64,000 nucleotides of DNA from an uncultured Pseudomonadota bacterium (lineage in GTDB: Bacteria; Pseudomonadota; Alphaproteobacteria; Rs-D84). Position 1 is the stretch's first letter, and each line of letters begins with the position of its first letter. Of the stretch, positions 36,846-48,100 are shown one piece after another. The stretch spans positions 20,566 to 84,565 of the forward strand of contig CASFWA010000004.1 of assembly GCA_949298405.1 (NCBI GenBank), written 5' to 3'. The translations under genes and the position numbers were made by a program. The notes below the pieces were generated by a model. The model saw only the letters and a list, made by a program, of their open reading frames with translations, was not told the origin of the DNA and did not search any database.

Positions 36846-36873
36846 TTGAAAAGTTATAAAAATATCTTATATT
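36846..36873 (+). promoter_or_regulatory. promoter of lon (near-leaderless)
   Basis: TTGAAA (36846-36851), a 16-base spacer and TATATT (36868-36873) lie 9 bases before the ATG at 36883. There is no ribosome binding site between them. Confidence 0.65.
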
Positions 36874-36882
36874 TAAATCACT

Positions 36883-38640
36883 ATGAAACAATATATTTTA
36901 CCCTTTAGAGATTTAGTAGTTCACCCAGGTTTAACAGTACCTGTTTATATAGATAACCCTATGTCAGTTGCTTGTATAGAAGCCGCAACTAATGCAGGTC
37001 AGAAAATTGTTATAACTGCTCAGCACAGTTGGGGTTATCCTTGCGAACCTGATGACATTTATGATATCGGTACAATCGGTGATATCGCACAAGTCTTGCG
37101 TATGCCAGACGGTGCTTTGCACGCAATAATTCGTACTACAGATGCAGTTAAATTAACTGACATTAGTGTAGAAGACGGTTTGTTTACTGCAAATGTTACA
37201 CCAATCGAAATGCTTGATGATGCATCTCTTGAACAAACACTTGCATTACGCGATAAAATCGCGGAAAATGTACAGGTTTTATCAATCGCTAAGAAATTCA
37301 AAATTGATAAATTACGTACAATAATACAAAATTATCCTTTGCCTGCGTTTATTGACTCTGTAATTCAAACTACTGGTATAGAAACAGAAGATGCAGTTAA
37401 AATATTACAGGCTCCATCTTGGCGTGAAAAGTTAATGATTTTATTAGAACAAATTAACTTGATGGCAGAAACCGCAAAAATAGAAGATTCTATTAATCGC
37501 CGTATTCATCAACAAATGGAAAATGGTCGCCGTGAAGCAATTTTGCAAGAAAAGATGCGTGCTATTCAGCGTGAAATGGGTGAAGACAGCGAAGAAATGG
37601 ATACAGAAAACATCCGCAAACGCATAGAACGTTCCAGCATGTCCGCAGAAGCAAAAGAAAAAGCACTTTCTGAATGGAAACGTATGCGCAGTATGTCACC
37701 AATGTCTAATGAAGGCGGTTTACTGAAAACTTATTTGGATGAATTGCTTGCCATGCCATGGAACAAGTCAGACAAAGTATCAATAGATTTAAAAACAGCA
37801 CGAAAAGTCTTAGATTCTCAACACTCTGGTATGCAAGGTGTTAAAGAACGCATACTTGAACATATTGCCGTGATGAAAAAGACAGGTGGCAATCAAGGCA
37901 GCATATTATGCTTTGTTGGGGAACCTGGTGTTGGCAAGACTTCTTTATGCAAATCTATTGCCGAGGCACTTGGTCGCAAATATCACAGAATTTCGTTAGG
38001 TGGAATTTCTGATGAAGCGCATTTCAGGGGGCACAGAAAAACTTATATTGGTGCACAAGCGGGACGCATTATGGACGCACTGAAACGTTGTAAAGCGAAC
38101 AACCCTGTTATCGTATTAGATGAAATTGATAAGATGGGACGCGACTGGCGTGGCGACCCTGAATCTGCCCTGCTGGAAATATTAGACCCAGAACAAAACA
38201 AGTCTTTCCGCGACCATTATTTGGAAGTTGACTTCGATTTGTCTAACGTTCTATTCATTGCAACTGCGAATAGTTTGAATATGTCTAATGCTTTGAAAGA
38301 CCGTATGGAAATAATAGAAATTCCTGGGTATAGCGAAGACGAAAAAGTGCAAATTGCTCGTGAACATTTAATTGAACGCGCTGCACATGACACAGGTTGG
38401 GACATGAACAATATTATAATAAGCGATGATGCTTTGCGGCATTTGATTAGAAATTATACTTCTGAACAAGGCGTGCGTGAATTACAACGCGAAATCACAG
38501 CGATTTTACGACGTTCTTTACTTGAACATGATGGGGAAGACGTAAAGACTGAATTTACCCCACAAAAAATAGATGAACTTTTATCTGTAAGAAAATCTGC
38601 TTCTATTGCGAAACGCATAGGCTTTGGTGTTCGTGCTTAA
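36883..38640 (+). CDS. lon: Lon-type AAA+ protein lacking the protease domain
   Basis: Lon is an ATP-dependent protease that degrades misfolded and regulatory proteins in the cytosol. The N domain is normal (ILPFRDLVVHPGLTVPVYI at residues 5-23), as is the linker (MSPMSNEGGLLKTYLDELLA). The AAA+ module is intact: Walker A GEPGVGKT at 346-353, FRGHRKTYIGAQAGRI at 381-396, Walker B VIVLDEIDK at 409-417, and Arg finger R474. The protein ends at residue 585 (KRIGFGVRA), where other Lon proteins continue for about 190 residues with the Ser-Lys protease domain. tsaB starts 17 bases later, so that domain is absent, not shifted. It could still be an unfoldase or chaperone; a truncated gene is the alternative. 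Confidence 0.9.
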   Translation: MKQYILPFRDLVVHPGLTVPVYIDNPMSVACIEAATNAGQKIVITAQHSWGYPCEPDDIYDIGTIGDIAQVLRMPDGALHAIIRTTDAVKLTDISVEDGLFTANVTPIEMLDDASLEQTLALRDKIAENVQVLSIAKKFKIDKLRTIIQNYPLPAFIDSVIQTTGIETEDAVKILQAPSWREKLMILLEQINLMAETAKIEDSINRRIHQQMENGRREAILQEKMRAIQREMGEDSEEMDTENIRKRIERSSMSAEAKEKALSEWKRMRSMSPMSNEGGLLKTYLDELLAMPWNKSDKVSIDLKTARKVLDSQHSGMQGVKERILEHIAVMKKTGGNQGSILCFVGEPGVGKTSLCKSIAEALGRKYHRISLGGISDEAHFRGHRKTYIGAQAGRIMDALKRCKANNPVIVLDEIDKMGRDWRGDPESALLEILDPEQNKSFRDHYLEVDFDLSNVLFIATANSLNMSNALKDRMEIIEIPGYSEDEKVQIAREHLIERAAHDTGWDMNNIIISDDALRHLIRNYTSEQGVRELQREITAILRRSLLEHDGEDVKTEFTPQKIDELLSVRKSASIAKRIGFGVRA

Positions 38641-38657
38641 AAAACAAGGTAAAAAAG

Positions 38658-39209
38658 ATGATTCTTATAATCAATACATCCGGTAAAGATTTGGAGTTTT
38701 TATTAGATGATACTTATAAAAAAGTTGAAACAGAAAAACAATCTTTGTCCTTACCTATCGAAACAGAAAATTTCTTAAAAGAATCTGGTGCAAAATGGTC
38801 CGACATTTCTGCAATAGGAGTTGTTGTTGGACCAGGCAGTTTTACGGGCATTAGACTTGGCATTGCATATGCAAAAGGACTTGGTATGGGGTTAAATATA
38901 CCTGTTATACCAGTAAATGCTTTTGAAATATATCTTGCTGCTACGCCTGACGCTTTTGTAGCTATTGATTCTGGTAAAGGTGACTTTTTTGTTGCAGCAA
39001 ATGGTTTAGCCCCCTGCACTATGACTATTGACGAAATCGAAACAAAACAAATGGAATGGGCAAGAACTGTTGGGCACAAACCGTTTGATTTACACAATGC
39101 TTTATCAGTTATAAAAACGAAAATAGAAAAAAATGATTTTCAACCTGCTGTACCTATGTATCTAAGACCAAGTTATGCAGAACAAAATTCTAAATGTACA
39201 CAGAACTAG
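38658..39209 (+). CDS. tsaB: t6A biosynthesis protein TsaB
   Basis: TsaB is the partner that stabilises TsaD in threonylcarbamoyl transfer to tRNA. It has the ASKHA start ILIINTSGKDLEFLLDD (residues 2-18), the phosphate-binding GVVVGPGSFTGIRLGIAYAK near residue 54 and a third loop near residue 101 (FVAIDSGKGDFFVAAN). At 183 residues it is short, with most of the C-terminal lobe missing, as in other reduced TsaB proteins. Its last 16 bases overlap rimI, and lon lies 17 bases upstream. Confidence 0.9.
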   Translation: MILIINTSGKDLEFLLDDTYKKVETEKQSLSLPIETENFLKESGAKWSDISAIGVVVGPGSFTGIRLGIAYAKGLGMGLNIPVIPVNAFEIYLAATPDAFVAIDSGKGDFFVAANGLAPCTMTIDEIETKQMEWARTVGHKPFDLHNALSVIKTKIEKNDFQPAVPMYLRPSYAEQNSKCTQN

Positions 39210-39580
39210 AAAAACTTCATAAATCTTGCTTTCCTAATAAGCCGTGGTCGGCATCTGATTTTGCAGACTTAAAAAAATCTGGCTGTGCTATTATAGCAAG
39301 CCAAAATGGGTTCGTCGTTTGGCGTGTTGTTGCAGACGAAGCAGAAATAATAACAATAGGTGTACATCCTGACGCCAGAAAAAATGGTATCGCTTGCGCT
39401 ATGCTGACATTGGTTGAAAACGATGTAAAAAAGCGTGGGGGTAAAAAAATATTTCTAGAAGTTGCAGAAAATAATGTCCCTGCGCGCAACCTATATGAAA
39501 CAAACGGATATACGCAAATAGGTATTCGCCCCAGATATTATGACGGTGTAGATGCGATTATGATGGAGAAAATTCTATGA
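39194..39580 (+). CDS. rimI: ribosomal-protein-S18-alanine N-acetyltransferase-like GNAT
   Basis: RimI acetylates the N-terminus of ribosomal protein S18. This 128-residue GNAT protein has the acetyl-CoA loop region ARKNGIACAMLTLVENDVKK at about residues 62-81 and the C-terminal VAENNVPARNLYETNGYTQI and IRPRYYDGVDA of RimI. The start overlaps tsaB by 16 bases, giving the tsaB-rimI pair common in bacteria. Its 3' end overlaps the next gene by 4 bases. Confidence 0.9.
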   Translation: MYTELEKLHKSCFPNKPWSASDFADLKKSGCAIIASQNGFVVWRVVADEAEIITIGVHPDARKNGIACAMLTLVENDVKKRGGKKIFLEVAENNVPARNLYETNGYTQIGIRPRYYDGVDAIMMEKIL

Positions 39581-40662
39581 TTGAATATGAATATCTACCA
39601 ACTGATGCACACTTAATTAAACGCGTACCAGCAAGTATTCAAGCAGAATTTTCTTGTGTTCGTGTAGATTCTGTGCCCATTGATACACCCGTTATTGTTG
39701 CTTTTGGCGGTGAATTAACAAATTCTGATAAAAGTGCGAATTCTTATGCAAAAATGTTAGATAGATTATTTAAAGAAAATGGTGTGTCTGGAATCGGTAT
39801 TTATTCTGTAATATATGATTTCGGAACTTCTGATTCTAAGCTTGAAAGAATCAACCTATTTAAAAAAGCAGGCAGAAAAATAAATTATTTTGATCTTGCA
39901 TATGCAAAAAATCAAAATAAAAATATGCTTAAATTAATGAAAGAAAAAGAACCTGTACCAAATTATATTAAAAAACTATTTGATATTTTATTATTACCCA
40001 GAATTTCCGATTCAAATGGAAAAAAATTATCTCTGAAAGAAGCAAAATTTCGTATAAGTAAAATAAAATTTTATGCCCACAGTCACGGTGCAACAACTGT
40101 CTGGCAACTTGGACATTTAATGCATGAAACCTTGTTGCGTCTTGGATATGATATAAAAGACGTAAAAGGAATAGAAAAAAATTTATTGGTCATTCAACAT
40201 GGACCCGTTGCACCTTTGATAAAAAACAATTTTAACACGATATCTTTTTCTTCTGCAGAAGACTCTTTGATGAATCAATATGATAAATTTTCTAAATATC
40301 TTTATGAAAATTCTGCTGATATTGTCCCAAGTTTTTTTAATAAACCATACAGAAATATATTTGTTGCAGGTCGTTTAAAAATAAAATCACTTCAAGAACA
40401 TGACCATAAAGGTTTATTAAAAGAAGATAGCACAGACGAATTCTTAACAGAAGACGGTAAAATTATATTTTCTGCCGAAAGAAATGCTTTATTAAATGCT
40501 GCGAAACACTCTATTGAGGGTGGTAAAATACCAAGTGTTGAAAACTTAGTTTCTGGAAACGGTATAGATTTTCAAGAATTAAAAGCAAATGGTAATGCTA
40601 TTTATAAATTTATGCTTAAAGATTTCCATCAACAAAATCTAATACCCGAGCATCAAAAATAA
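39577..40662 (+). CDS. unknown protein with a possible alpha/beta-hydrolase core
   Basis: The 361-residue protein is in the tsaB-rimI operon (4-base overlap). An FYAHSHGATTVWQLGHLM segment near residue 168 resembles the nucleophile elbow G-x-S-x-G of alpha/beta hydrolases (here A-H-S-H-G), preceded by a plausible central strand (VIVAFGGELTNSDKSA, near residue 39). No clear Asp/His pair could be assigned. There is no signal peptide. Its end overlaps the convergent Pif1 gene by 47 bases. I name no family. Confidence 0.6.
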   Translation: MIEYEYLPTDAHLIKRVPASIQAEFSCVRVDSVPIDTPVIVAFGGELTNSDKSANSYAKMLDRLFKENGVSGIGIYSVIYDFGTSDSKLERINLFKKAGRKINYFDLAYAKNQNKNMLKLMKEKEPVPNYIKKLFDILLLPRISDSNGKKLSLKEAKFRISKIKFYAHSHGATTVWQLGHLMHETLLRLGYDIKDVKGIEKNLLVIQHGPVAPLIKNNFNTISFSSAEDSLMNQYDKFSKYLYENSADIVPSFFNKPYRNIFVAGRLKIKSLQEHDHKGLLKEDSTDEFLTEDGKIIFSAERNALLNAAKHSIEGGKIPSVENLVSGNGIDFQELKANGNAIYKFMLKDFHQQNLIPEHQK

Positions 40663-41890
40663 TATCTCGCGGTCTTAAAGGAACAGATATATGCATATCG
40701 GTTGCATTCCTCGTTCTTGATAAAGCAACATAAGTTTGACCATGTGCAAATGCTCCACGAGAAATATCAACAATAACTGCATCCAAAGTTTTTCCTTGTG
40801 CTTTATGTATCGTCATAGCATAACCAAGATTTAACGGAAACTGTTTAAAACTGCCCACTTCATTTTCAATTAATCTATCGTTTTCATCACGCACATATTC
40901 TATCTTGGCCCACTTTTCTGGTTTTACAGAAACAACATCATGAGATAAATTTAGTAATTCAACTTGTATTTCTCTACTGCCTAAATTTCTAACAATCCCC
41001 ATAGAACCGTTATGCCACTTATCCCCGTTCTTTACAAAAACAACTAATGCACCAACTTTTAATATTAAACTCATCGGTGCGGGTGTATCGCGTTCTTGAA
41101 AAGCACCAGTCAATTCACCATTATAAGCAACTTCTGGTGCATTAATTTGTGCCAATCTATCTGAATTTATGCGCTCTGCCACCGCGCGGAATGGTGTGAT
41201 TATAACCGCATTTTCTCTTTTAGACGTATCTTCTATTTTACAACAATTAAAAAATTCTAATGCGGACAAATCATTACCACGCAATCTTTTTAAATTCTCT
41301 AACAAACCCGCATCTGATTGACGATATACCAAATCAAAATCATACCGTAAAAATTTAGCCCGTTTATACACATTACTATCAAAAAAATAAGCATTAGCAT
41401 GCTCATAAGCCTGCTGATAATATTCCATCGCTTCACGCGTAATAACCGGTGGCAATTGAAACAAATCCCCAATTGCAACAACCTGTAATCCACCAAAAGG
41501 CGCATTATTATGTCGCGCACTTCGTGCTAAAATATCTATTGCATCTAATAAATCTGGTGCAACCATAGATATTTCATCTATTACTAAGACGTCCGCCGCG
41601 TTTAAAATATTTCGCGGTTTCGCTTTTAATTTCAAAAGTTCCGGCATTATAAAATCACGTGGTTGAATTTGAAACAAAGAATGAATTGTCTGTCCACCAA
41701 CATTTAATGCAGAAACGGCTGTCGGGCATGCACATACTATTCTTTTTTTTGATACAGATTTCATATAATTTACAAAAGTAGACTTTCCTGTTCCAGCCTG
41801 TCCTAAAATTAAAACATTCGAATTAGTGCGTTCTATTGTATTAAACGCTGACATCTGTACATCATTTAAGATAGATATATTTACCACCAT
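40616..41890 (-). CDS. Pif1-like superfamily 1 helicase
   Basis: Pif1 helicases are 5'-3' enzymes that unwind DNA, including G-quadruplexes and RNA-DNA hybrids. The 424-residue protein has Walker A ILGQAGTGKSTFVNYM near residue 30, CPTAVSALNVGGQTIHSLF near residue 56, Walker B VLVIDEISMVAPDLLDAID near residue 98, and the late motifs GDLFQLPPV, YAMTIHKAQGKTLDAVIVD and VALSRTR. I use the ATG at 41890, because upstream residues look unrelated. The start lies after an AT-rich promoter region. Confidence 0.9.
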   Translation of the reverse strand: MVVNISILNDVQMSAFNTIERTNSNVLILGQAGTGKSTFVNYMKSVSKKRIVCACPTAVSALNVGGQTIHSLFQIQPRDFIMPELLKLKAKPRNILNAADVLVIDEISMVAPDLLDAIDILARSARHNNAPFGGLQVVAIGDLFQLPPVITREAMEYYQQAYEHANAYFFDSNVYKRAKFLRYDFDLVYRQSDAGLLENLKRLRGNDLSALEFFNCCKIEDTSKRENAVIITPFRAVAERINSDRLAQINAPEVAYNGELTGAFQERDTPAPMSLILKVGALVVFVKNGDKWHNGSMGIVRNLGSREIQVELLNLSHDVVSVKPEKWAKIEYVRDENDRLIENEVGSFKQFPLNLGYAMTIHKAQGKTLDAVIVDISRGAFAHGQTYVALSRTRNATDMHISVPLRPRDIIFDARVLDFVDGNL

Positions 41891-41982
41891 AAAAATAATA
41901 TTGTCATAGTTAGAAATAAAAATAAAGTACATAATAAAAATCGCTTGCATATATTTTAAAATAAATATATAATGCTCGCCGT

Positions 41983-42059
41983 GGGTTAGTAGCTCAGTTG
42001 GTTAGAGCGGAGCGCTCATAACGCTTTGGTCGTGGGTTCAAGTCCTACCTAACCCACCA
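41983..42059 (+). tRNA. tRNA with anticodon CAT (elongator Met or Ile2)
   Basis: Acceptor stem GGGTTAG/CTAACCC, D arm, anticodon loop CTCATAA giving CAT, GGTTCAAGTCC T arm and encoded CCA are present. The GCTTTGGTCG segment around the variable loop resembles Ile2 tRNAs, whose C34 is modified by TilS to read ATA, but elongator Met cannot be excluded. It lacks the initiator feature of an unpaired 1-72. Confidence 0.9.
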
Positions 42060-42060
42060 C

Positions 42061-42097
42061 AAAAAACACGCACATAATTGCGTGTATTTTTTATTTT
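42061..42097 (+). terminator. terminator of the CAT-anticodon tRNA gene
   Basis: ACACGCA/TGCGTGT with a short loop, flanked by A and T runs, directly follows the tRNA. Confidence 0.75.
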
Positions 42098-42172
42098 ATT
42101 TCTTTAATTTTATTTTTCTCTTGCACGACATGCACTATTTTTTCTAAGATGATATACAAAAGAGGGGAAGAT

Positions 42173-45100
42173 ATGGGAAAAAGACACAATTTCCTTGGTT
42201 TTTTGGCATCTTTATTCATGGTATTTTTTGTGGGCAACGCTTTTGCTGACGGTTATACCTGTCCTAGTTTAAAGAAATACACATCATGTAATGCCAATTA
42301 TTACCTAAACGGAACAGACGTAGGGAACGCCTGTGTACAATGCCCAAGCGGCAGCGGTTGGCAATCTACAACTTCTGCAGGTAATACATCAACATCATGT
42401 ACATGTCCTGATAGATACTGGCAATCACAAGGTGATTACAATGTTGTTTCCGGTGAAACTTGTGTCTTGGCATCTGTGACATGTTCTGCGGGGACATATT
42501 TAAAAGCAAACGCAACTTCATGTACAGCATGTCCTGCTGGTTCTTACTGTAAAGGCGGAACATTTACCTCAAGTTCAAGCAATCAAGGTATAAGTACATG
42601 CCCAAGTGGTTATCCAAATTCTGCAGCAAGTTCTGACGCAATAACAGACTGTTATAGTAATACAAAATCGCGTGCATGGACAGGCAGTCAAACTCCTTGT
42701 ACGAAACCATCTAACTGCGCGACAGTACAGTGTAATACTTGTTCAAAGTCAGCATGTGATTATGTTGCATATTCTAACCCTGCTGGAACCGGTGACGGCA
42801 CTATAAAAAGCGGATGTAGTACAAATAACGCATCTTGCCAACAAACGGTAAAAAGCGTAACGGCAAATTCTGGATATTATGCAAACGGAACAACCTGTTC
42901 TCAATGTCCATCAGGTTATCGCGACGGTTCCGGTGCTAGTTCTATAAATGAATGCGTTGGTGAATTTACTAAAACTGGTACACAGCAACCGCCAGCCACT
43001 CCTTCTGGGTGCAGCAGTATAACAACAGGAACTTGTTCTCCTGGTAGTTGTTCGTACACAAAGAAATATAGTGGAACTATCGTTTCTGACTGTACTCCTA
43101 CTAATTGCACAAAACCAATTACTGGCGTGACAGCATCTGCAAATTACTATAGCAATGGTACAACTTGCATGGCTTGTTTATCTGGCTATTCTTCACCAGC
43201 AGGTGCAACATCGCCAACACAATGTACAAAATCTTGTAGCGTTAACTGTGTAAAACCATCTTGTCCAGAGCATTCTGCGTCTTGCAGTTTTGGTTCAGAA
43301 ACCGCAACTGGAACAATGAATCAGGTAACGCAAACATGTAGCGCAAGTGCCCCTACCTGCTCTATGACATTTACTTGCGAAACGGGTTATCAAAAGAGTG
43401 GTAACTCATGTATTCCAAACACTTATGAAGTATCATACTCTTGCGGTACCGGCAGTGGTAATGCACCAGGTGGTACATCACAGCAATATGGTGGCTCTTA
43501 TGTAATTGCATCTAATACATGTTCAAAACCAGGTTATACATTCTCTGGGTGGAGTGACGGTTCCACAATTAAACAACCCGGACAAATTACATGGACATAT
43601 ACAAAAGATATTACATTTACTGCACAGTGGTCTGCTTGTTCTGCGAATACGAACGGTGCTGGCACTTGTGGTTGTAGCGCGACACAATATCCAAATGGTT
43701 CAGGATGTTCGAACTGTAGTGTTTCTTGTAGCAGTGTGTCTGGATTTACAAAAGGAACATACAATGTATGTAATTCTCAGACAAATAGCATCTGTTATAG
43801 AGACTGTACAACAAGCGATGTTCCAAACGCATCATCTGTTACAGGTACAGTGACAAAAGGTGGAACAAAAACTTGTGCAGCGACACAATGTAATGAAAAC
43901 TACTATATCTCTGGCAGCGGATGCGCAGCGTGCGTACCTAATGCGACATGCCCTGGTGGTGGTGAAACATTTGAATGTAACCCAGGCTATCATCTATCAA
44001 CAGATGGAAGAAGTTGTGAACCTGACGAATATACCATAACCCTTAACAAAAATGGTGGTACAGGCTCTATAAATGGTTCGTCTGGTACTGCAAATGCAAC
44101 ACAAAAGTGCAAGCATGGCGTTTTGTGTGATTTGCCTTCAAGCGGTCTGACAAAAACAGGCTATGCATTTACCGGATGGGGTGAGTCTTCTGGATGCACA
44201 AGTGGTGTATATCAGACGACATTCACATCTGCAAAAACAATGTATGCTTGTTGGTCACAACAGACAACACAATGTCAAGCAGGAAAATATTATAACGGAA
44301 CAAGTCATGTAGATTGCCCATCTGGTTCATTCTGTCCAGGTACAGGTTTTGCAAACATCGGTCAAGCTGGCTGTTCTACAACATGTCCGTCCGGCTATAC
44401 AGGTTCTGACACAGGCTCAACAGCGGCTACTGGATGTTATAAAACTTGTGGCGGGAAAACTATTACAGGCGGTACCGCAACTGTTGTAAGTGCAAAAGTT
44501 TACTATAACGGTTCTTCATACCCAGCATGTACATATAATGTAAATTGTAATCCTGGATATGTTGCATCTGGTAACGGTACAGCAAACGCAACATGTAATA
44601 AATGTCAAGACGGCGTTAACTGCCCTGGTGGTTCTGATGAAACAGAACCAGAAGAATGCCCAGAAGGTTCTTACTGTGAAGAAGGTATCGAACATGAGTG
44701 CCCAGCAGGTGGAACTTCTGAAGCGGGTTCTGGTGATATTACAGACTGTTATAAAACATGCCCGCCGACATTAGATATTGAAAATGGTCAAGGCATTTCA
44801 ACAGGAAATCAGTATTACGACGGTTCTAAGTATCCAGAATGTCAATATCGTGCCGAATGTAATACAAATTACGTTCCTGAAAACAGCCCAAGCACAAATC
44901 CGTCTTGTGTATGGGGTGACCCGAATGAATGCCCTGCAGGTTCTTACTGTCCAGAAGACGGTTCTGGTCCTATTGCCTGCCCAGACGGCGGTACTTCAGA
45001 ACGTGGTGCAACTTATGTAACAGAATGTTATAAGGTATTCGACCCTTATTCTGGATTCCAAAATGGTGTCGCATCAGCAAAGTGCTTCTACATAGAAGGT

Positions 45101-48100
45101 ACTAATAAATATGAAAGATGCAGCATACTGGAAGTAAAAAGTTGTAAAGCCGGTTATTGGTACAGTACACCAAATGCCTTCTTGTGCAGTGGCGTTACAA
45201 GCGGATATTACAGTCCTGAAAACGACACAGATCAAACTGCGTGTCCTGTTGACCCAAGCGGTTCAAAAGTAGAATCATCTGAATATGCAGATAGTTTCAC
45301 AGACTGCTATAAAGAATGTAAGATAGAAATACCTAATTCTACTTCTATTGCAGCAAAAGAAAACACTGTTTATGGTATCAGCGCAAGTGCATATGCGGCA
45401 TGCTCGTTCGCGGTGACATGCGAAACAGGATACACTGTACAATCCAACAACACTGAAACTCCATCTTGTAAGGCAAATGAGTATACAATTACTCTGGACA
45501 AGAATGGTGGTACCGGGTCTGTTGCAGCAAGTGTAAAGTGCACATTTAATAGCGGCAGTTGCCAATTACCTGCAACAACAGGTTTGACACGTGATGGATA
45601 TACAGTTGTTGCAAAATGGTGCTCTGATAAAAACGGCGGTTCACCATGCTATGATGCAGGTACATCTATCGCGACAAATATATCTGCGACAGGTGTTGAC
45701 ACTACCCTGTATGCGGTATGGACACCTAATATCTATACTGTAAACTTAGACAGTACAGATTCAGATGTTGCAGGTGAACCAAGCACAGTTTATCTAAAAT
45801 ATGCAACTGGATGGTTTAGCAACTCTGTGGCAACAACGTCTATATCAGAAATGACTAAATTGCCAACTAAATCCGGGTTCGAACTAGCAGGATATTACTC
45901 TGCTTCGACTGGTGGAACACAGATTGTTAACGCAAGCGGGGAATTCCAGACTTCAGAAGAAGCATTGACTATGACAACAACTTCTCCTGCTACAATATAT
46001 GTAAGATGGGCGGCAGGCAAAACGACATGCCAACCAGGTACATATTACCCTGGCACCGGTAATCAATGTGTCCAATGTACAGCAAACAATTACTGTCCTG
46101 GTGGTTCGTTTGCAACAAACAGTGGCCATGCAGAAGGTATAAACACCTGCCCTGACCAAGGTTTGTCACCTAGAGGAACAGATTCTGTGACAAAGTGCTA
46201 TAAGACAAAGTTAACTTATACGGCAACTCATGGTAGTGGAACTCAGACCTGTCAATACAATCAGTCTTCAAGTGATTATTCCGCACAGTGTACTGATAAA
46301 GTCATAAACATCTGTGATGCGGGTTATTACTTAGCAGATGCAGGTGCAGAAACACCAGATTGCGAAGTCGTTGGCAAGGGATACTACAGTGACGGTTCAG
46401 GTACAAGCCGTACACAGTGCCCAAGCAGCGGACTAACAGAAACAGATACTGCGACAATGGTTCAGAATTGCTATAAAGGAAACTTACCTTATGCGGCAAT
46501 TTATGGAACAGGTACTCAGAGATGTTTCTACTCTAGTGGTACTGGCGCAGATGCTGTATACCAACGCGACTGTGATACAAAAGTTATAAACAGTTGCCGT
46601 GGTGGATACTGGCTAGCAGAAGGTTCTGATACGGATTGCTCTCCTGTCACTCAGAATTTCTATAGCGACCCAGATGACACAGAACGTCATGAATGCCCGA
46701 ATAGCGGTAAGACAGAAAGTGATATCGCAGATAGTATAAGTCTGTGCTATAAAGACGGTCTGCCATATACAGAAGCATTACACGGGACAGGTGAATATCT
46801 ATGCTACTATACAAGTGGTGAAGGCACATCTGCAATCTATGCATCAAGTTGCGAAACACCAACTATGACAAGTTGCGATGCCGGGTACTACTATGACAAA
46901 ATCAAGAAAGTAGATGACTGTATAGAGTCTGGTATCGGGTATTATAGCCCTGCGGTTAATACATCCAGATTCCAGTGTCCTCAGAACGGTATAACCGCAA
47001 CAAAGACAAGTTCTGCAATAACAGAATGTTTCAGAGAAGATATCGTTTGCCCAATTGCAAACGGGTCCGGTGAACAGACATGTAATTACAATGAAACAGA
47101 TTCTGATTATACTGCAAGTTGTCAAACATGTACGGTTGTGTCTTGCGACGAAGGATACTCTCAGGTAGATAATACATGTATCAACTGCCCTGCTGGAAGT
47201 GTCTGTGAGGAAGGCGAACAAAAAACATGCTCTTCTTTAACTGGTGGACAATATCCAGAATCAGAAGCAGGTACAACTGATGTGGCAATGTGCTATAAAG
47301 ATTGCGCAATGGCTCAAAATGCTGCTGCCATGTCAGGACGCGATTATTATCAAGCACCTGATACATGTAAAATTGCACGATGCTTGGCCGGATATACACT
47401 AGAAAACGGCGCTTGCACAGAATGCCCAGAAGGTAGTTTCTGTGACGGCACAATAGACCCTGATCAACCAGGTGGCGATGCTAAATCTTGCGCAGATTTA
47501 GGAGACGGTTCTTGGGAATTCTCGTTGCCAGGCGCAAAGGATGAAAGCGGATGCTATCAGAAGTGCGAAGAATATGATGTTGAAAATGGTACTGCTGTAC
47601 CTGTAAGCGAAAAAGCATTCTATCCAAATAAATGTGAATTCAAAGGAGTATCTGATACAGGAAATCCTTGCGAAATCGTAGACGATGTATGCGTAGAAGT
47701 ATCTTGCAACGGCGGCTATGAAATGGTAGATGGTAAATGCGAACCTTGTGATGTAGAGTTTGCTCTATCTTATAAGGAAACAGGCGTTTGCCAGGTAGCA
47801 ACCTGCGTGCTGGGTTATCATCCAAACGGAAGAGCATGTGAAAAAGATATAACTGAATGCTCTGCTCCTAATGCAATATATGCGGAACAAAAGTGGGATT
47901 ATAACCTGAATGCATTTGGCCCTTGCATGATAAAAGAATGCGAATCTGAATATCATTTAGCATCCAATGCGTGTGTATCAGATGTTCAACCTTGCACAGT
48001 TGAAAATGGTATAGGATTCAAAGAATGGAATCATGCGTCAAAGAACTGGGGTAAATGTATCGCAACTTCTTGCGACCCAGGATATACAAATGATCCTTCT

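Noticed and set aside
38601..38700. A frameshifted Lon protease domain after the stop
   Set aside because: Only 17 bases separate the stop from tsaB, so there is no room for it.
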